Notes: a model not told the origin generated them from the letters alone. Shown: positions 50,760 to 63,160, counted from the stretch's first letter. The stretch is DNA of 64,000 nucleotides from Epiperipatus broadwayi (GCA_028023455.1 JAQFVV010000505.1:374001-438000), one strand, 5' to 3'. Numbers and translations are program-made.

Positions 50760-51966
50760 AATTCATACATGTATATATTATAAATTAATTGTCAAACATA
50801 ACTATTTTGCATTATGTCATTATCGAACTAGCCTGATAGACAGAAAAGGAAACCAAAGAAACTTCTGATTGTTACCTGGTATTCATAAGGATGGCAATAA
50901 TAAATAATATTTGGAAGCATTACTATACAGTTAGGGAGATGTATTTATAGCCTGATTTAAATTAATCTAGAGCATCATGTTTAACAAAAATGTCATGGTG
51001 GGAAATTTTCATCTCCCTTAAGATTATTATAGATCTGTACATGTAAAGAGAGAAACAACAAGTTTAATTGTAATAGCACTAAAATATCAAAAATAAAAAA
51101 TAATTTGCATATTATGAAAGAGTTTGCAATGTAACACATTTCTGCATAGAGAAAACTTCCTTTGTCTTTTCTCTATCCACTAGAGATAATTTTCCCAAGT
51201 TAATTTAGATAAGAAGCAATAGGAGACAATTTGCAAGTTTCTTTTCTCTCAACCTTTCTGTCTATGGTTGCTTAATTAATTGATAAAGAATAGTGAATGA
51301 AAACTCACATCTTTCAATATTATTTTAGCATCAGTTTTCTAGATATATTAATTTTAACGATGAATGAAAAGTCATCGGTCATTTCAGAAGAGAACTTTTT
51401 TTATGTTGTTGAATAGGTCTTTTAAGGTTTGTGCAGAATTTTTCCTCATTGATAATTTCCATGGGTCTCCATAAGCCAGTTTTAATATATATGCTGAAGT
51501 GTTCTGGTAAGAAATAATTAGTGCTATCATCATTTATCATGTCCATAATTTGTGATTTGAATTCTAGTTAAATAAAACTTGAAAATTTCTTTAACTGATT
51601 TATAGATGAGGAAAAATGATTTTAAAAAATATTGTAAACTATTTCTGATGTATTATCAACCAATGGGGAAAGAGATTGAATAAGAGATCTTTGCGTTATA
51701 TTATATTTAACCTTTTATATATCATTTATACCACACTGATTTCATAATTTATGGATGATAATGACATTCCTGGAGCCAAGACTATAACTATATAGTTGAG
51801 AATAATAAAAAAACAGTCACATTACGTACATATTTTAAGTGCTGTATTACAATTAATTAAGCATATAATAAAAATCATACTTATTCTATTAGCAAATTAA
51901 AAATAATTGTTGTTATTGATAACATTTAAGATAGCTAAACAATTGAACCTACAATATGAAGTTATT
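50760..51966. other. AT-rich DNA, nothing recognised
   Basis: No coding or repeat evidence was seen. Confidence 0.4.
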
Positions 51967-52120
51967 AAAACAGGCAAAACTCTCCATACAGTAGTACCAC
52001 TCAGTGCAAGCCAGAGTAATCAATAAATGCCAGATGGCTTATTCATAAAATCCCTATCTAGTGCCTACTCAGAGTTTTGCCTGTTTTAATAACAGTTATG
52101 AGCAAGCATAAGAAATGGTG
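51967..52120 (+). mobile_element. Foldback retroposon copy c
   Basis: Begins AAAACAGGCAAAACTCTCC and contains the inverted partner AGTTTTGCCTGTTTTAATAAC at 52074, followed by a shortened tail (AAGCATAAGAAATGGTGAT). The middle is in the inverted orientation only. No clean target duplication was seen (TGAAGTT versus TGAAGAGTT). Confidence 0.7.
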
Positions 52121-52274
52121 ATTGAAGAGTTCATAGATGTAGTAAATTTTTTAATATAAGCAAGGTATTTTTATTATTTTACAGGAGTTTTATTAATAAT
52201 TATATATATTATTTATTATTAATGATAAATAATAAAAAAACATTATGACTTTTTAATATAGTGAATTTTTTTTT

Positions 52275-52340
52275 TAAGTGTTATAGCATCGGCCGGGACA
52301 CGAACCTGCAACCCGGGCTCGACCACCAATGCAAGACATA
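52275..52340 (-). mobile_element. tRNA-like SINE fragment with A-run
   Basis: On the minus strand a GC-rich block (GTGGTCGAGCCCGGGTTGC, then AGGTTCGTGTCCCGGCCG) contains a box-B-like GGTTCG core and runs into GATGCTATAACACTT and an A-run. It stands out sharply from its AT-rich surroundings. No cloverleaf closes, so it is not a tRNA gene. Confidence 0.5.
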
Positions 52341-52879
52341 GTGAAATTATTTCTATTTAGATTACTATAAATAGCATTTTATTATGCCAAAAAAATCCTT
52401 GGAATTATTATCTACATAATAAATCAAATCATACAGTTATAAGATAAAAAGAATCTTTTTTTTTTTATCATTTGAAATTTGAAATAAAATATATATATAA
52501 TCATTTGAAATAAAATAATAATACAAAATAGGAAATTAAGTATCACGTGATTCCTAATAATTACGACTTCGCCTTCACTTCGAGTGGAATAGAAGATTAC
52601 TGGAAATCAAGCTATAGAAAAAATATTAGTAGAAATAATTGCATGATCATAGCAAAGTAAAGTTCTGAAAATAGCAGACATATATTGAGGGATGATAAAT
52701 ATATACACAGTATATAATATGAAATATTAAAAAATAGATCATCCAAGAACTAATCTTGAACTCTTGAATGTAATTATAGCAATAAAAAAATACTGAAAAT
52801 CATGAATGGTAATTTATACATATATAAAACTACAAAAATGTTGCATGATTCGAGCTTACAATGCCTTCAAGAACAAACT

Positions 52880-53235
52880 GATGTCATGTGATGCACTGTG
52901 ACTTCTCCTTATACGGAGTCAGGAATCGCTCAGCAACTATGCCCAGAGGATTCCAGATGCGCCCACCTACTGCAAGTTTGAGAAATCAATAAATGTTAGA
53001 TAGAGTAAATATCAATCAATATTCAATGCTATTTTATCCATACTCCTAGACTTACGGCTTTCATCGATGAGGAATTTTTGACCAAGTTCTAGTACCCTAG
53101 GTCCAGATTCAAAAGTCCTTATTGATGAAAGCCAAAAACCAGAAACTATGCCAAGGATATGGATAGAATGATGCTGGATAGTGATTTAATAAACATTACA
53201 TCTAGCATCTATTGATTACTCAGTATTGCAACATG
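52880..53235 (-). mobile_element. LINE 3' end fragment next to an old foldback copy
   Basis: 52880-52960 reads TGATGCACTGTGACTTCTCC and CAGCAACTATGCCCAGAGG, the reverse complement of the TCACATCA-tail LINE end. Directly after it, 52975-53235 is a diverged foldback retroposon: an inverted part (ACTCCTAGACTTACGGCTTT, ATCGATGAGG) and a direct part (TTGATGAAAGCCAAAAACC, AGAAACTATG) near 53115. Both are heavily mutated. Confidence 0.55.
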
Positions 53236-53669
53236 TGACAGTATAGCAACAGAATAAATACTATGTATTATAATTTATTCTTATGTATATATATGTAATT
53301 TTATATCACTACAATTAGTCAGAAACCAATCACTGCAGAATAGTAAAAAAAAAAGTCACTATATTTGTAAAAACTATTCATTTTGTATTATTGTGATAGT
53401 CAATGTTGTTTATAATATATGTTAACTGATATTAATAAAAACAACTAATGAAAATAATATTTATTAATATTATTTATTAGGAAATAATTATATTAACTTA
53501 TTTAAAATTTAAAAGATCTGAATTAAAAATAACACACAAATCAAATACATATAATAGTAACACACAAATTAAATACATATACTATGAGATAAATAAATAG
53601 GCTTAAGATCATTCAAAAATACAAATGGCAACATGACTGTGTTAAATATTATGCATGGCTTCAAAATGG

Positions 53670-53803
53670 AAGCATTATTAAAACAGGCAAAACTCTCTAT
53701 ATGTATTGCCACTCAGTGCAAGCCAGAGTAATCAATAACAGTTAATAACAAGCATAACAAATGGTGATCATGTGATATTTATTGGCTTAAATAAAGCATT
53801 ACT
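53670..53803 (+). mobile_element. Foldback retroposon copy d, with target duplication
   Basis: A minimal 114-bp member: AAAACAGGCAAAACTCTC at 53680 runs to AGAGTAATCAA and then jumps to the family tail (AACAAGCATAACAAATGG, GTGATATTTATTGGCTTA). The flanks AAGCATTATT (53670-53679) and AAGCATTACT (53794-53803) are a 10-bp duplication with one mismatch. Confidence 0.7.
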
Positions 53804-54052
53804 AATGCTCTCTCCATACATTCTTGTTTTTATTATTTCTGTTTAATTATGCACCTGGTAAACAAACATGGATGGACCGCTTATCAGCAAGCATTAGAAA
53901 TACGATGAATTGATTAATATTTCTGAGTTTATAAAAAATATATTTTTTTTTTCAAGTGTCCAATGGTTTTTAATTGAAGCATTTATTGAGATTTCTTGCA
54001 GGTAGGATGATTGGTTTCATGTGTGTATGAAAATTGGTTTTCTTTTACATCA

Positions 54053-54125
54053 TGAGAGAGGGAGAGGGAGGGAGAGGAAGAGGGAGAGAGAGAGAGAGGG
54101 AGGGAGGGAGGGAGAGAGAGAAAGA
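54053..54125 (+). repeat. Purine (GA/GGGA)n repeat
   Basis: An uninterrupted polypurine strand of GAGAGG/GGGA units. Confidence 0.95.
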
Positions 54126-54219
54126 GATAAATTATAACCTTCACTTATGGACTTAGTCATCTACTCAATGATCAATCTTTATTTGATAAAGTCATTTTAA
54201 ACTGAAAGAAGATTGCATA

Positions 54220-54690
54220 AAGTGGAAGAAATGTTTAAAATTAAATGAGTTCATTACTGGACTTTGTGAAATTAGAAGAAAAGATGAAGTCATAATTGAA
54301 ATTATGTAAAACATGGACTTTAGTATAAAGGCATCAATATGATTAGGTTTCATTCCAAATTAAAAAAAACCCACCATTATGAAGGTTGATAAAAGAACAG
54401 AGTTAATGCCAAGATTAATATTCATCTTAATAGAAGATATTAATGTAGATAATTCAGATTTATGTCCAGTAAGTTCTTATTGTAATTTTTCTATCAATGA
54501 GCAAAATGTTTTGATAATCATTTTAAATTTATTATGGGAAATTATAATGCTAGAATTAAAAGTGACTAGAATATACAAGTGTTGTGGGTAAATTAGATTA
54601 TATAGTCAAAAATGAAAAAAGATATAAACTTGTAGAATTTGGATGGAAAAAAAATCTCTGTATATTAAAATTAACTTTTTTAATAAAAAT
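54220..54690 (+). mobile_element. Ancient RTE endonuclease fragment
   Basis: The DNA still aligns with the endonuclease part of the RTE copies read in the plus direction: TTACTGGACTTTGTGAAATT then AGAAGAAAAGATGAA (54255), AGTTAATGCCAAGATTA (54400), TTATGTCCAGTAAGTTCTTA (54460), and TTATGGGAAATTATAATGC then TAGAATTAA (54532). The many stops and indels make it older than the other copies. Confidence 0.6.
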
Positions 54691-56561
54691 TTAAAATAAA
54701 TTATATATAAAAAGATCCAAATTAAGGGATCAATGAAATGGATTTATTTGAACTAACAGAATATATATATATATTGAACCGTGTTTGAATATGTTACCTC
54801 GAAACACCGGCCTCTTAGGCAGAGAAGAACATACTCGGAGAGTATGTATGCCCAAACAATAGCTATAAAATATATAACTAGCGTTACATTTCCAGGACAT
54901 AACTTCTTCTTGGCTGTTGAGTTCAACACCACGTTCAAAGCACTTTTTTTGTTTGTGTATAAACACAGGCACCAGCTATCTATTCAAAAAGAATAAACAA
55001 CACACTTTGAGCAATGGCCACTAACTCAACGCCTAAATCCATGATTAGCTCAGCTGTTTGTAATAACTAATAAATTATACATAATTAGTGGTTAAAAGAC
55101 TTGATAAAGAATTGTAAAAGGAATTTATAAAAAGAATTGACCAACAAATAAAGTTTAATTTTAAAGACAATTTATTAACTAACATTTACTAATTTTAAAC
55201 ATTTTATAATTCTAACAAAACACACGCATATTTTTTAAATTAACATTTCTAAACTAGTTTAAAAATTCTCATAGATTTTAATAATAGAACACTGGTATTT
55301 ATCTAATTTAACTAATAACACTGATATCACGCACATATTAACTCATATAGCATTCACAAATATAATAAAGCATTAATAGCATTTGAAACTTAAACACACA
55401 TATCAATAGTTCATTTTATGTATGATATAGAGTTAATATAATTAGACTCTTGGAGGATTCACACAAATTAATGCAATGCAATGGCTATTACAGTATAAAC
55501 AAAAATAAGCAAATGTTTTACCTAGGATTTTGAACGAAGATTTAGAACTTTGTTTTCTTCTTGTTTGTTGCTTCTTCCAGTATGAATGGTTCCAGTATGA
55601 ATGCTTCCATCTGGCTGGGATATTTCCTTATTATTCACAATTATTACTATTGGTGACAATTAGATATTTACGGAGATTTTCTAAGTTGTTAAGTTAACAT
55701 TATTTCACGGGCAGATCTTGCTGTTTTCATCGGACATAGGCTATGGAGAAAAACGTGCATTCCCAAAATCTTCTCAGCACTGCATTTTGTTTCTGAATAC
55801 CATTAACTTAATTGACTCAATTAATTTCTGAACTCAATTTGCTCAATTAATTTGTGAACTGACTTGAACTATTGTCTCAACTGATTGTCCGATAAAATAT
55901 TCAGTATTTATACTGACGACGTGTTGCCCTTCATATCCTCCGGCAAATATCTGTTGTCGAAATTCTTTAGCAATTAATCCTTTGATAAACATGTTTTGGA
56001 AGATTGTTTAATTAGTAATAGCCATGCAGAAATGTTGTTTTATATTTTAATTAATTAATAGCCATTGCCGTGTTTTTTAATGATAATCTTCTTTAACTTC
56101 CATTTATTTATAATAACATTTATTACGCATACATTTATTCTATTATTTACCATCGCACATATATACACACATATATTACTAGTTTTAAGATTATTATTCT
56201 TTAATTCGAATGAAAAGAGATTTGTATTTTTTAAACTTTAAATTATTTATATTTTACAATACTAATAAGAAAGCTCTTTACTTCCTTTTTATAAAACCCT
56301 TAGTTTAACTTTTCTAATGAAACACCCCTCTCCCCTTCTGATTAATTAATTGTAGCTTTTTATTTCAAAAACTAACGATGGAAAACTATTTGATTCATAT
56401 CTTTTTCGAAAACAAACTGTAATAAACTCTTAAACTTTTAATTTTACTTTTGACAGCAAACTGATTTTGTTTACTTAAAGAAACATTTTAGATTTTTATA
56501 ACTTATTTATTATTTAATAATTTTTTAGGCAAAATCATCATGTGCCAATTTCAATATTAGT

Positions 56562-56562
<1 letters not shown>
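54691..56562. other. Unclassified, partly GC-richer
   Basis: Two patches stand out: 54775-55010, with overlapping open frames on both strands (for example 54781-54996, plus) and no recognised domain, and 55550-55960, with a short direct repeat (CCAGTATGAATG twice near 55576) and repeated ACTCAATT(A/T)-type words near 55810-55860. They could be ends of an unidentified element or non-coding host sequence. Confidence 0.35.

Positions 56563-56624
<62 letters not shown>
56563..56624. repeat. (AT)n microsatellite
   Basis: About 62 bases of pure AT. Confidence 0.97.
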
Positions 56625-56627
<3 letters not shown>

Positions 56628-56730
56628 AAGACTAATATTTGCTTAATAGATTCAATATAAAATGATCATCAATTAATAAAATGTAATATATGGATAAACG
56701 GAAAGCTAAAAAATAAAAAACTATAAAAAA

Positions 56731-57540
56731 ATGATATCATTATTGATATCCTTAACTGCTAGAAATATTCCAATAAATTTTGGCTTGCAAACTGATGAAC
56801 ATAGTGTTGTGAGCTCAAACATTGAGCTGTGTGGTGAGAAAAAGGAGAAAACTGAGGATCTCTTGAGGAGAAAGAAAAAAAGGAAAAGAAGACAGAAGAA
56901 TCTGACTCAACATGACTCAGGGGATGAGATGGAAACTGAATCAGAAGGTCAGATAATCAATGACCCAGAGGTGATGGAACATGATATTTTAGCTCATCCC
57001 ATGATCTTCAAATGTATTGTTTAAGGGGCATGTCTTTTTTGGAAGGGGCATGTATATTGCGAGAGTGAAGAAGGGCAGATAATCTCAGAAGAGGCAGATA
57101 ATCCAGAGGAAGAAATTGATAGCATAGAAGATCAATGGAGCAATGAGGCTCATAGTGACAGGTCCAGAAGCAGGTGAGGTGAAGTAGTGCAGGTTATCTC
57201 AGAAGAGTCTGATAATCCAGTGGAAAAACTTTATAATGTAGAAGAGCAATGGGGTTTGCAGTGACAATTCTGGAAACAAGGAAGTAGATGGCTGTACAAA
57301 GAAAATTCAGCAACAAATTAGTACTAGCCCTATGTGTACTGATGAAAGGGAAGAAATCACAGATGATGAAGAAATAAGCTCGCAAGAGGAAAATTTTGAA
57401 GTTGAGACAAAAAAGCAATGGAAATTCAGAAACGGTTTAAAGTATGAATTCCATAGATGTGGTTTATACAAAGATATGGCAACATGGATGAAGTTCTAAG
57501 GATCTGTGAATTAAAGGACTTGGCAACTCAAAGACTCATG
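56731..57540 (+). pseudogene. Unrecognised acidic, repeat-containing coding relic
   Basis: The first 97 codons (56731-57024) are open: a basic cluster LLRRKKKRKRRQKNL, then SGDEMETESEGQIINDPEV. After a stop the same frame continues GQIISEEADNPEEEIDSIED, and after another stop VQVISEESDNPVEKLYNVEE, so a 38-42-codon unit beginning (G/V)Q(I/V)I is repeated three times (56950, 57076 and 57190). Further acidic sequence (EREEITDDEEISSQEEN, in another frame) follows to about 57420. The in-phase unit spacing (126 and 114 bases) argues that this was once coding. Function unknown; it could be an exon of a lost gene or a retroelement accessory protein. The AATAAA near 57652 is on the same strand. Confidence 0.45.
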
Positions 57541-57759
57541 AATCAATGGAGAAGACTAGGGTTATTGACTGTGGTATAATCTCAAGATTTCTTTAAACAA
57601 ATGTATTTACTTCATGTAGCGGGTGATCAGTCACCTGCATTTTTTTTTTCTTAATAAAAATTTTTAAAAAAAATGTAAACTAAAGTTTGAAATTTTTTTT
57701 ATTAAAAATATTAATAGACTTTAAAGTTGGGAAGGTTAGTTTTTAATAAGATCAATAAG

Positions 57760-58506
57760 AAGGTACAAAATAAAAAGAGCAAAACTCTCCATACAGTATT
57801 GCCACCTGTGCTAAACAGAGTAATCAATGGATGCCAGAAGGCTTGTGCATAAAATCCCTATCTAATGCCTACTCATCCAATATTCTCAGACTAGTTTCTG
57901 GCTTGTGGCCTTTGTCAGTGAGGAGCTTTGGATCTGAGAGCATTGATTACTCTGTTTAGCACAGGTGGCAATACTGTATGGAGAGTTTTGCTCTTTTTAT
58001 CAACAATTAATGTGCTAGTATAGGAAATGTGATCATGTGATGCTTAATGGTTTAACACCAATCCTGCCTAATAGGATAGTGGTGGCTATGGTTGTAAAAG
58101 AGCCAAAGATAGCAAAATGTATGGGTGCTGAACTGAGTTCAGACCCATATGACTATATAAGCTATTGAGCTTAGATTGAAAATATTTTTTGTGTTTTCCA
58201 ATTTCATTCTCATAGTTTTGTAGTTAAGTAGAGATAAAAGGTGGTTGCTAGAGGGTTGCATTAGATCCTAAGATCTAGATGCAGGGCTCTCAGATCCAAA
58301 GCTCCTCACTGACAAAGGCCACAAGCCAGAAACTAGTCTGGGGATATTGGATGAGTAGGCATATTTTATGCACAAACCTTCTGGCATCCATTGATTACTC
58401 TGTTTAGCACAGGTGGCAATACTGTATGGAGAGTTTTGCTCTTTTTATCAACAATTAATGTGCTAGTATAGGAAATGTGATCATGTGATGCTTAAGGTAC
58501 AAAATA
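57760..58506 (+). mobile_element. Dimeric foldback retroposon with target duplication
   Basis: A perfect 13-bp duplication AAGGTACAAAATA flanks the unit (57760-57772 and 58494-58506). The first half (57773-58046) is an inverted 3' region followed by a direct 3' end. The second half (58047-58493) is a nearly complete direct copy starting near CCTGCCTAATAGGATAGTGG. The final 105 bases of both halves (57942-58046 and 58390-58494) are identical, including the TGATCATGTGATGCTTA end. The second half contains box-like sequences (GGTGGCTATGGTTG, GAGTTCAGACCC) and the hammerhead-like module at 58303-58344. Confidence 0.8.
58303..58344 (+). ncRNA. Hammerhead-like motif in the dimeric retroposon
   Basis: TCCTCA, then CTGACAA (core G changed to A in this copy; CTGACGA in the copy at 62885), GGCC/AGCC-type stem II with ACAA loop, GAAA, palindrome ACTAGT overlapping the last A, C (GUC triplet), and TGGGGA able to pair with TCCTCA. 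Same layout as 32502-32542. The core mutation should inactivate this copy. Confidence 0.4.
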
Positions 58507-59754
58507 CTCTACCATAAACTGCTACTTAGATAGCTATAACAAAAAGAAATATAGTAATTCACCAGATAAGTCACTGTATAAAGGAAAGAATGAATATGAA
58601 ATTTATGAATGGGATAAAGGGAGTAATACTTAAACTCGGTATTTATTAATTCATAGCTTGTTTTTATTATTATGTTTACGTAAAAAACTTAAAAAGTTTT
58701 GTCTTTATTTACTCCAAAGTTTTATTTTTTTAATAAGCATATATACAGTATAGTACAATTTTAAGATTCAATCCACAAATAAAACTAAATAGAGCAGTGT
58801 TATTGTTGCCATGATACGATTCAACATTATTACTCCTATGAGAGTTTGACCGCTAATGCAACCTTCAAGCAACTTTTCTGGAGCTAATTGAATGAGAAAA
58901 ATGAAGTTCCTTTTGATTTATAATAATTTACATATTCATTTATATTGAAAATATAATTTTTATTTAGTCAATGTTTAATAAACATGAATGAATAAATTTC
59001 AATTGTAATGTTTTATAATTTCGCAATTTTAATGAAAGCAAATTTATAGTATCCATTAAATTGATACATTTTATTAAAATTTATTTATTCATCCATCCAT
59101 AGTATTAAAACGTAAATCAGGAAACAAGAATAGTAAATATTTTATTACATATATAGTTAATTTATGATTATTTTTACTACATAAAGAATAAAATGTTTCT
59201 TTTTATTAAATAATTCTCAGTAATAAAAAAAAATCATTATTTTTAATGATACAACAAGTGTATACATGTTTTTTATACTACATAGTAAAATATAATAATT
59301 AAAAATAAATTTGATATTTTCATATTTAACAGTAATGGTTTAATATGTGTGCAAGTAAAATTGAACTTTATAACTTGGCTGTGAGTACATTTTATATAAA
59401 TCTTAAAACACCTTTATTTAAGTTTTATTCTAGTTATGTTTATATAGTGACGAATGCTCTTTAATTTTTTTATATTTGTAAGTATATATTATTTGGTAAT
59501 ACATAGCTAAAATGCTGGACTACTAAAATGTTGGTGTTCGTTTTTAATATATGTTGAAATACTTACATTTATAAAATATAGTATTACTATTTACTTGAAG
59601 ATGAACATAATTATGTAATGCAGTTATTACGTAAGTGATGATATTAGTGATCTATAACTTTTTATATTTCAAAATTAATATTCAGATAATTTGTTACTTT
59701 ATTAATAAGTGAGAGAATGTGGGACATTCATGTATTGCTATTAAAACAATAGTG
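58507..59754. other. AT-rich DNA, nothing recognised
   Basis: No coding signal or repeat partner was seen. Confidence 0.4.
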
Positions 59755-60125
59755 TGATGTGATGCACTGTGACTTCTCCTTATATGGAATCAGGAAACTC
59801 TCAGCAACTATGCCCAAAGAAACCTGTTAGCCACTTTACTTTCACATTCCATTTCCTAACCTACGTTTTCCCATATCCTGCTCCATCCCATTTCCACAAC
59901 ATAATCTTTGCCAACTCCATGGCCTTTATATCGAAATCCCTCTTATCTTTTCCCAAACCCAGCATAAAAATCAATAACCCACTTTCTGTATAATCACTTT
60001 GTTTATATTTATTCTTCCACAACTTTTATTATTTATATCCTTTCTGCTTTCAGGCATTTACATTCAATTAACAGATGCTTAATATATTCTATGCCTCACA
60101 TAACTTGCAGACTAAATCACCCACA
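59755..60125 (-). mobile_element. LINE 3' end, copy iii (TCACATCA tail)
   Basis: Reverse complement of the 3' part of the LINE at 24893-26630: the tail side GTGATGTGATGCACTGTGAC at 59755, then the complement of the WKWDGAG and LGLGKEK coding stretch at 59870-59960, and of the Cys-His region near 60050-60110. 5'-truncated and frameshifted. Confidence 0.7.
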
Positions 60126-60129
60126 TTTT

Positions 60130-60270
60130 TCCAAAGTCTTCATACAATAGTGCCACCTAGTGTAAACTTTATTAATCAATGGATGCAAAAAGGTTTGTGA
60201 CACTTTTGTATGGAGAGTTTTCTACTGTTTTAACAGTTTGTGTAAGTATAAAAAAGGGTAATCATGATGA
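60130..60270 (+). mobile_element. Foldback retroposon fragment
   Basis: ATACAATAGTGCCACCTAGTG with its inverted partner near 60208 (TTTTGTATGGAGAGTTTTC), then TAACAGTTTGTGTAAGTATA and a remnant of the tail (GTAATCATGATGAT). Diverged. Confidence 0.6.
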
Positions 60271-61094
60271 TATCTACATTGTAGTCAACTTTAATAAAAA
60301 AGTTAAAATAAATTTGATTTGTTTTTCTAAAATGAAATATTTTTATTTAATAATATTTATTCATATTTAAAAATAACATTTATGCAGTAGTCCAATAATA
60401 TTGCATTATACACTACTGGATTAATTTTGTAGTAAGATTCTCCATAAAATATTATTTCAGAGCATTATCTCCATGAAGGGATAATTTTAATATGATTTAT
60501 ATGTGTATGATTAACATAAAAGATTCAAACACTGTCTGAAGTCTTATATTTGTATAATTTTAATGTAAGTAGTTGTCAATAGTGATTACAAACATTAATT
60601 TGTCAGATCTGTGCTTATTTAAAAATATAACACTATCTTTGATAAAAGTTCGCCTATTCTTTGCTTTATTTGCATTTGAGAAAGTATAGAGTTGTGCTAG
60701 TGTCAATGCTAGATCTCATACTGTGGATAAACAAAATTGATGCATTAAGCAATTGGAACATTTATATGTGATTAAAAAATTCACATAAATCTAATAATAA
60801 ACATCGCATGAAAAAAAATACATTAAAGAGATAGCTTAGTTTATGTTATAATATTTATTATATTAACAAAATTAATATGGAATAATAATTAAAGTAATAA
60901 TTAATGCCAATTAAAATAATAATTAGAATATTTAGTATGATAATATAATTTTAGATGAATGGAAAGTTTTGAAAACAATTGAAAGGTGTTTAATAAATAA
61001 AATATAAAGTGCAAATTTAATTTCATAATTTAAAATTTTCAATTTAATATTTAATAGGTTCTTATATTTTAACTATCTTTCTTATTGCATTGCC
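60271..61094. other. AT-rich DNA, nothing recognised
   Basis: No supported features. Confidence 0.4.
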
Positions 61095-61600
61095 AAATCC
61101 ATATAATATGAATACCATTTATGTTCTTTATTACTTTTTACAACCCATTATTGATAGTTTTCATTACCCCAGCAATCTTCTTTAGAACTATAACAAACAC
61201 AATACAAATACAGGAATACAAATATAAATATATATGAACATATAATTTTACATTTTAGAAAATTAATGTTCGTGTATATTTGTACTCATGTATTTGTATT
61301 GTTTGTTATAGTTCTGAAGATTGCTGGGAGAATCGAAACCATCAATAGTGGGTTATAAAAAGTATTGTAAAAAGTAATAAACAACATAAATGGTATTAAT
61401 ATTCTTATATTTTAATTATTAAAAGAACTTTAAAAGGCTATACTTCATGTATAATTGTACCCTGTATTTGTATTGTTTGTTATAGTTCTGAAGAAGATTG
61501 CTGGGGTAATCAAAACCATCAATAGTGGGTTGTATAAAGTAATAAAGAACATAAATAATATTAATATGCTTATATTTTAATTATAAAAGGAACTTTAAAG
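61095..61600 (+). mobile_element. Foldback element with duplicated right arm
   Basis: The left arm (about 61105-61218) and right arm (about 61281-61410) are inverted copies; the right arm is repeated directly at about 61425-61600. Shared words: TTTGTATTGTTTGTTATAGT then TCTGAAGA, and ACCATCAATAGTGGGTT. Each right arm carries a hammerhead-like relic (CTGAAGA, GATTGC/GTAATC stem with TGGG loop in the third copy, then GAAACC or AAAACC). Same architecture as 3944-4234. Confidence 0.65.
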
Positions 61601-62761
61601 GGCTAACTACATGATAATAACAAAAGAAAAAAATAGTCATCACTGTGTGGTAATATGAATAAAACCATCTTATTTGTTTATCTTTGTTAAGATGCAGGGT
61701 TAAAATCAAACAGCAGCTTATGAACTAAAATAAGAAAAGAATGAAAGTGGTAATTATTATATTGGAGGAAATGTCTCTTAGCTGGTTAGTGTTGATATAT
61801 AAGGATGCACAATGTCAGCAATAAGAGTGCAAAAGGATTGGAGAGAACATCCCAAATGAAGATATATTATGGTCTTTTTATAACTATGCCATAAGTATAT
61901 GATGGTCAGATATTTGAATTCCAAGTACCAATATCTGAATATTCTTGTAATGTATTTAATGTTGAATAAGAAAAGAATGGATATTATTTGATGTATTACT
62001 TTTATTTTCCAGTTCATATTTCCCAATATTTAATTTTATTAAAAAAGAGATCGTAAGAGAAAGTTGAGGGCTTTTACTATTTAATAAATGTGAATTATTC
62101 ATATTGTTGCTTTATTAAGTTTTAATAAAATTATTTGTTTAATGCTAGTTGTATTATATATATAATAAAGCGTCCTTTATTTGGTAGATTTAAATAAGAC
62201 ATTAGAATGTTTTCTATATGATTTAGGAAGGAAGATAATGTCATAATAAAATTTTAGCTCTTATTTAAGAAGGTATATTTTGCAATTACATATTTAACAA
62301 TAGTTATTTATTATTAATTAAATATTTGCTGAAATATCCATTGTTTATTAAATTCAATTACTAAAATAAAATCCAAGAATCTTTATCTTTGTAGGATTCA
62401 GTATATTCCAAAATATTCAAAAGAAAAAAAGTATTGTGATATGTAATATTATTATATTAGTAATTGGTTGTCAAATACATAGCACCCTTTTTCTTCTGAT
62501 ATTTGACATCTAAAGTTGAACTGTTAATCTTTCAAGCTTCTATTCACTCACAAAGATTGTTATTATATGTATAATAAAATATATTCTATCAGAGTATATA
62601 GACAATTATAAACTATTATGGTATGGTTTAATACAAAACAATATTTGTTGATTTGCTTGATTCAGCCTATCTTTGTCAAAATATATATTATAATGGTAGT
62701 TAATGTGTTCAAATTAATGATTATAAGCAGACCTAAAATTTTTTATTATCTTATCATTATA
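61601..62761. other. AT-rich DNA, nothing recognised
   Basis: The open frame at 61778-62026 (minus) has no recognised domain. No repeats were noticed. Confidence 0.4.
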
Positions 62762-63160
62762 ACAAATATTAAACAAGGCAAAACTCTCCATACAGTAGTG
62801 CCACCCTGTGCCAACCAGAGTAATCAATGGATGCCAGAAGGCTTGTGCATAAAATCCCTATCCAGTGCCTACTCATTCAATATTCCCAGACTAGTTTCTG
62901 GCTTGTGGCCTTCGTCAGTGAGGAGCCATGAATCTGAGAGCACTGCACCTAGATCTTAGGATCTAATGCAACCCTCCAGCAGCCACCTTTTATCTCTACT
63001 TAACTACAAAACTATGAGAATGAAATTGAAAACACAATAGTATTTTCAATCTAAGCTCAATAGCTTATATAGTCATATGGGTCTGAACTCAGTTCAACAC
63101 ACATACATTTTGGTGTCTTTGGCTCTTAAACAACCATAGCCACCACTATCCTATATTATT
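62762..63160 (-). mobile_element. Foldback-family retroposon, most complete single unit
   Basis: Read on the minus strand: ATAGGATAGTGGTGGCTATG at the 5' side (63150), the box-B-like GAGTTCAGACCC, TCTCATAGTTTTGTAGTTAA, GTTGCATTAGATCC, CTCCTCACTGACGAAGGCC with the hammerhead-like motif, then GGCATCCATTGATTACTCTG and GGAGAGTTTTGCCTTG at the 3' side (62770). Unlike its sister copies it lacks the inverted 5' piece, so it shows the linear unit from which the foldback forms derive. The usual tail is missing or replaced. Confidence 0.7.
62885..62924 (-). ncRNA. Hammerhead-like motif, foldback family
   Basis: On the minus strand: TCCTCA, CTGACGA (fits CUGANGA), an AGGC...GCCA stem II of three pairs next to an A-A mismatch, GAAA, ACTAGT palindrome, GUC triplet, then TGGGAA (four of six positions pair with TCCTCA without interruption). 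The core is intact in this copy but stems I and II are weaker than at 32502-32542. Confidence 0.4.

Noticed and set aside
52275-52340. Possible tRNA gene (minus)
   Set aside because: A box-B core and GC-rich arm are present, but no acceptor stem or complete cloverleaf can be formed, and an A-run follows. Better explained as a SINE fragment.
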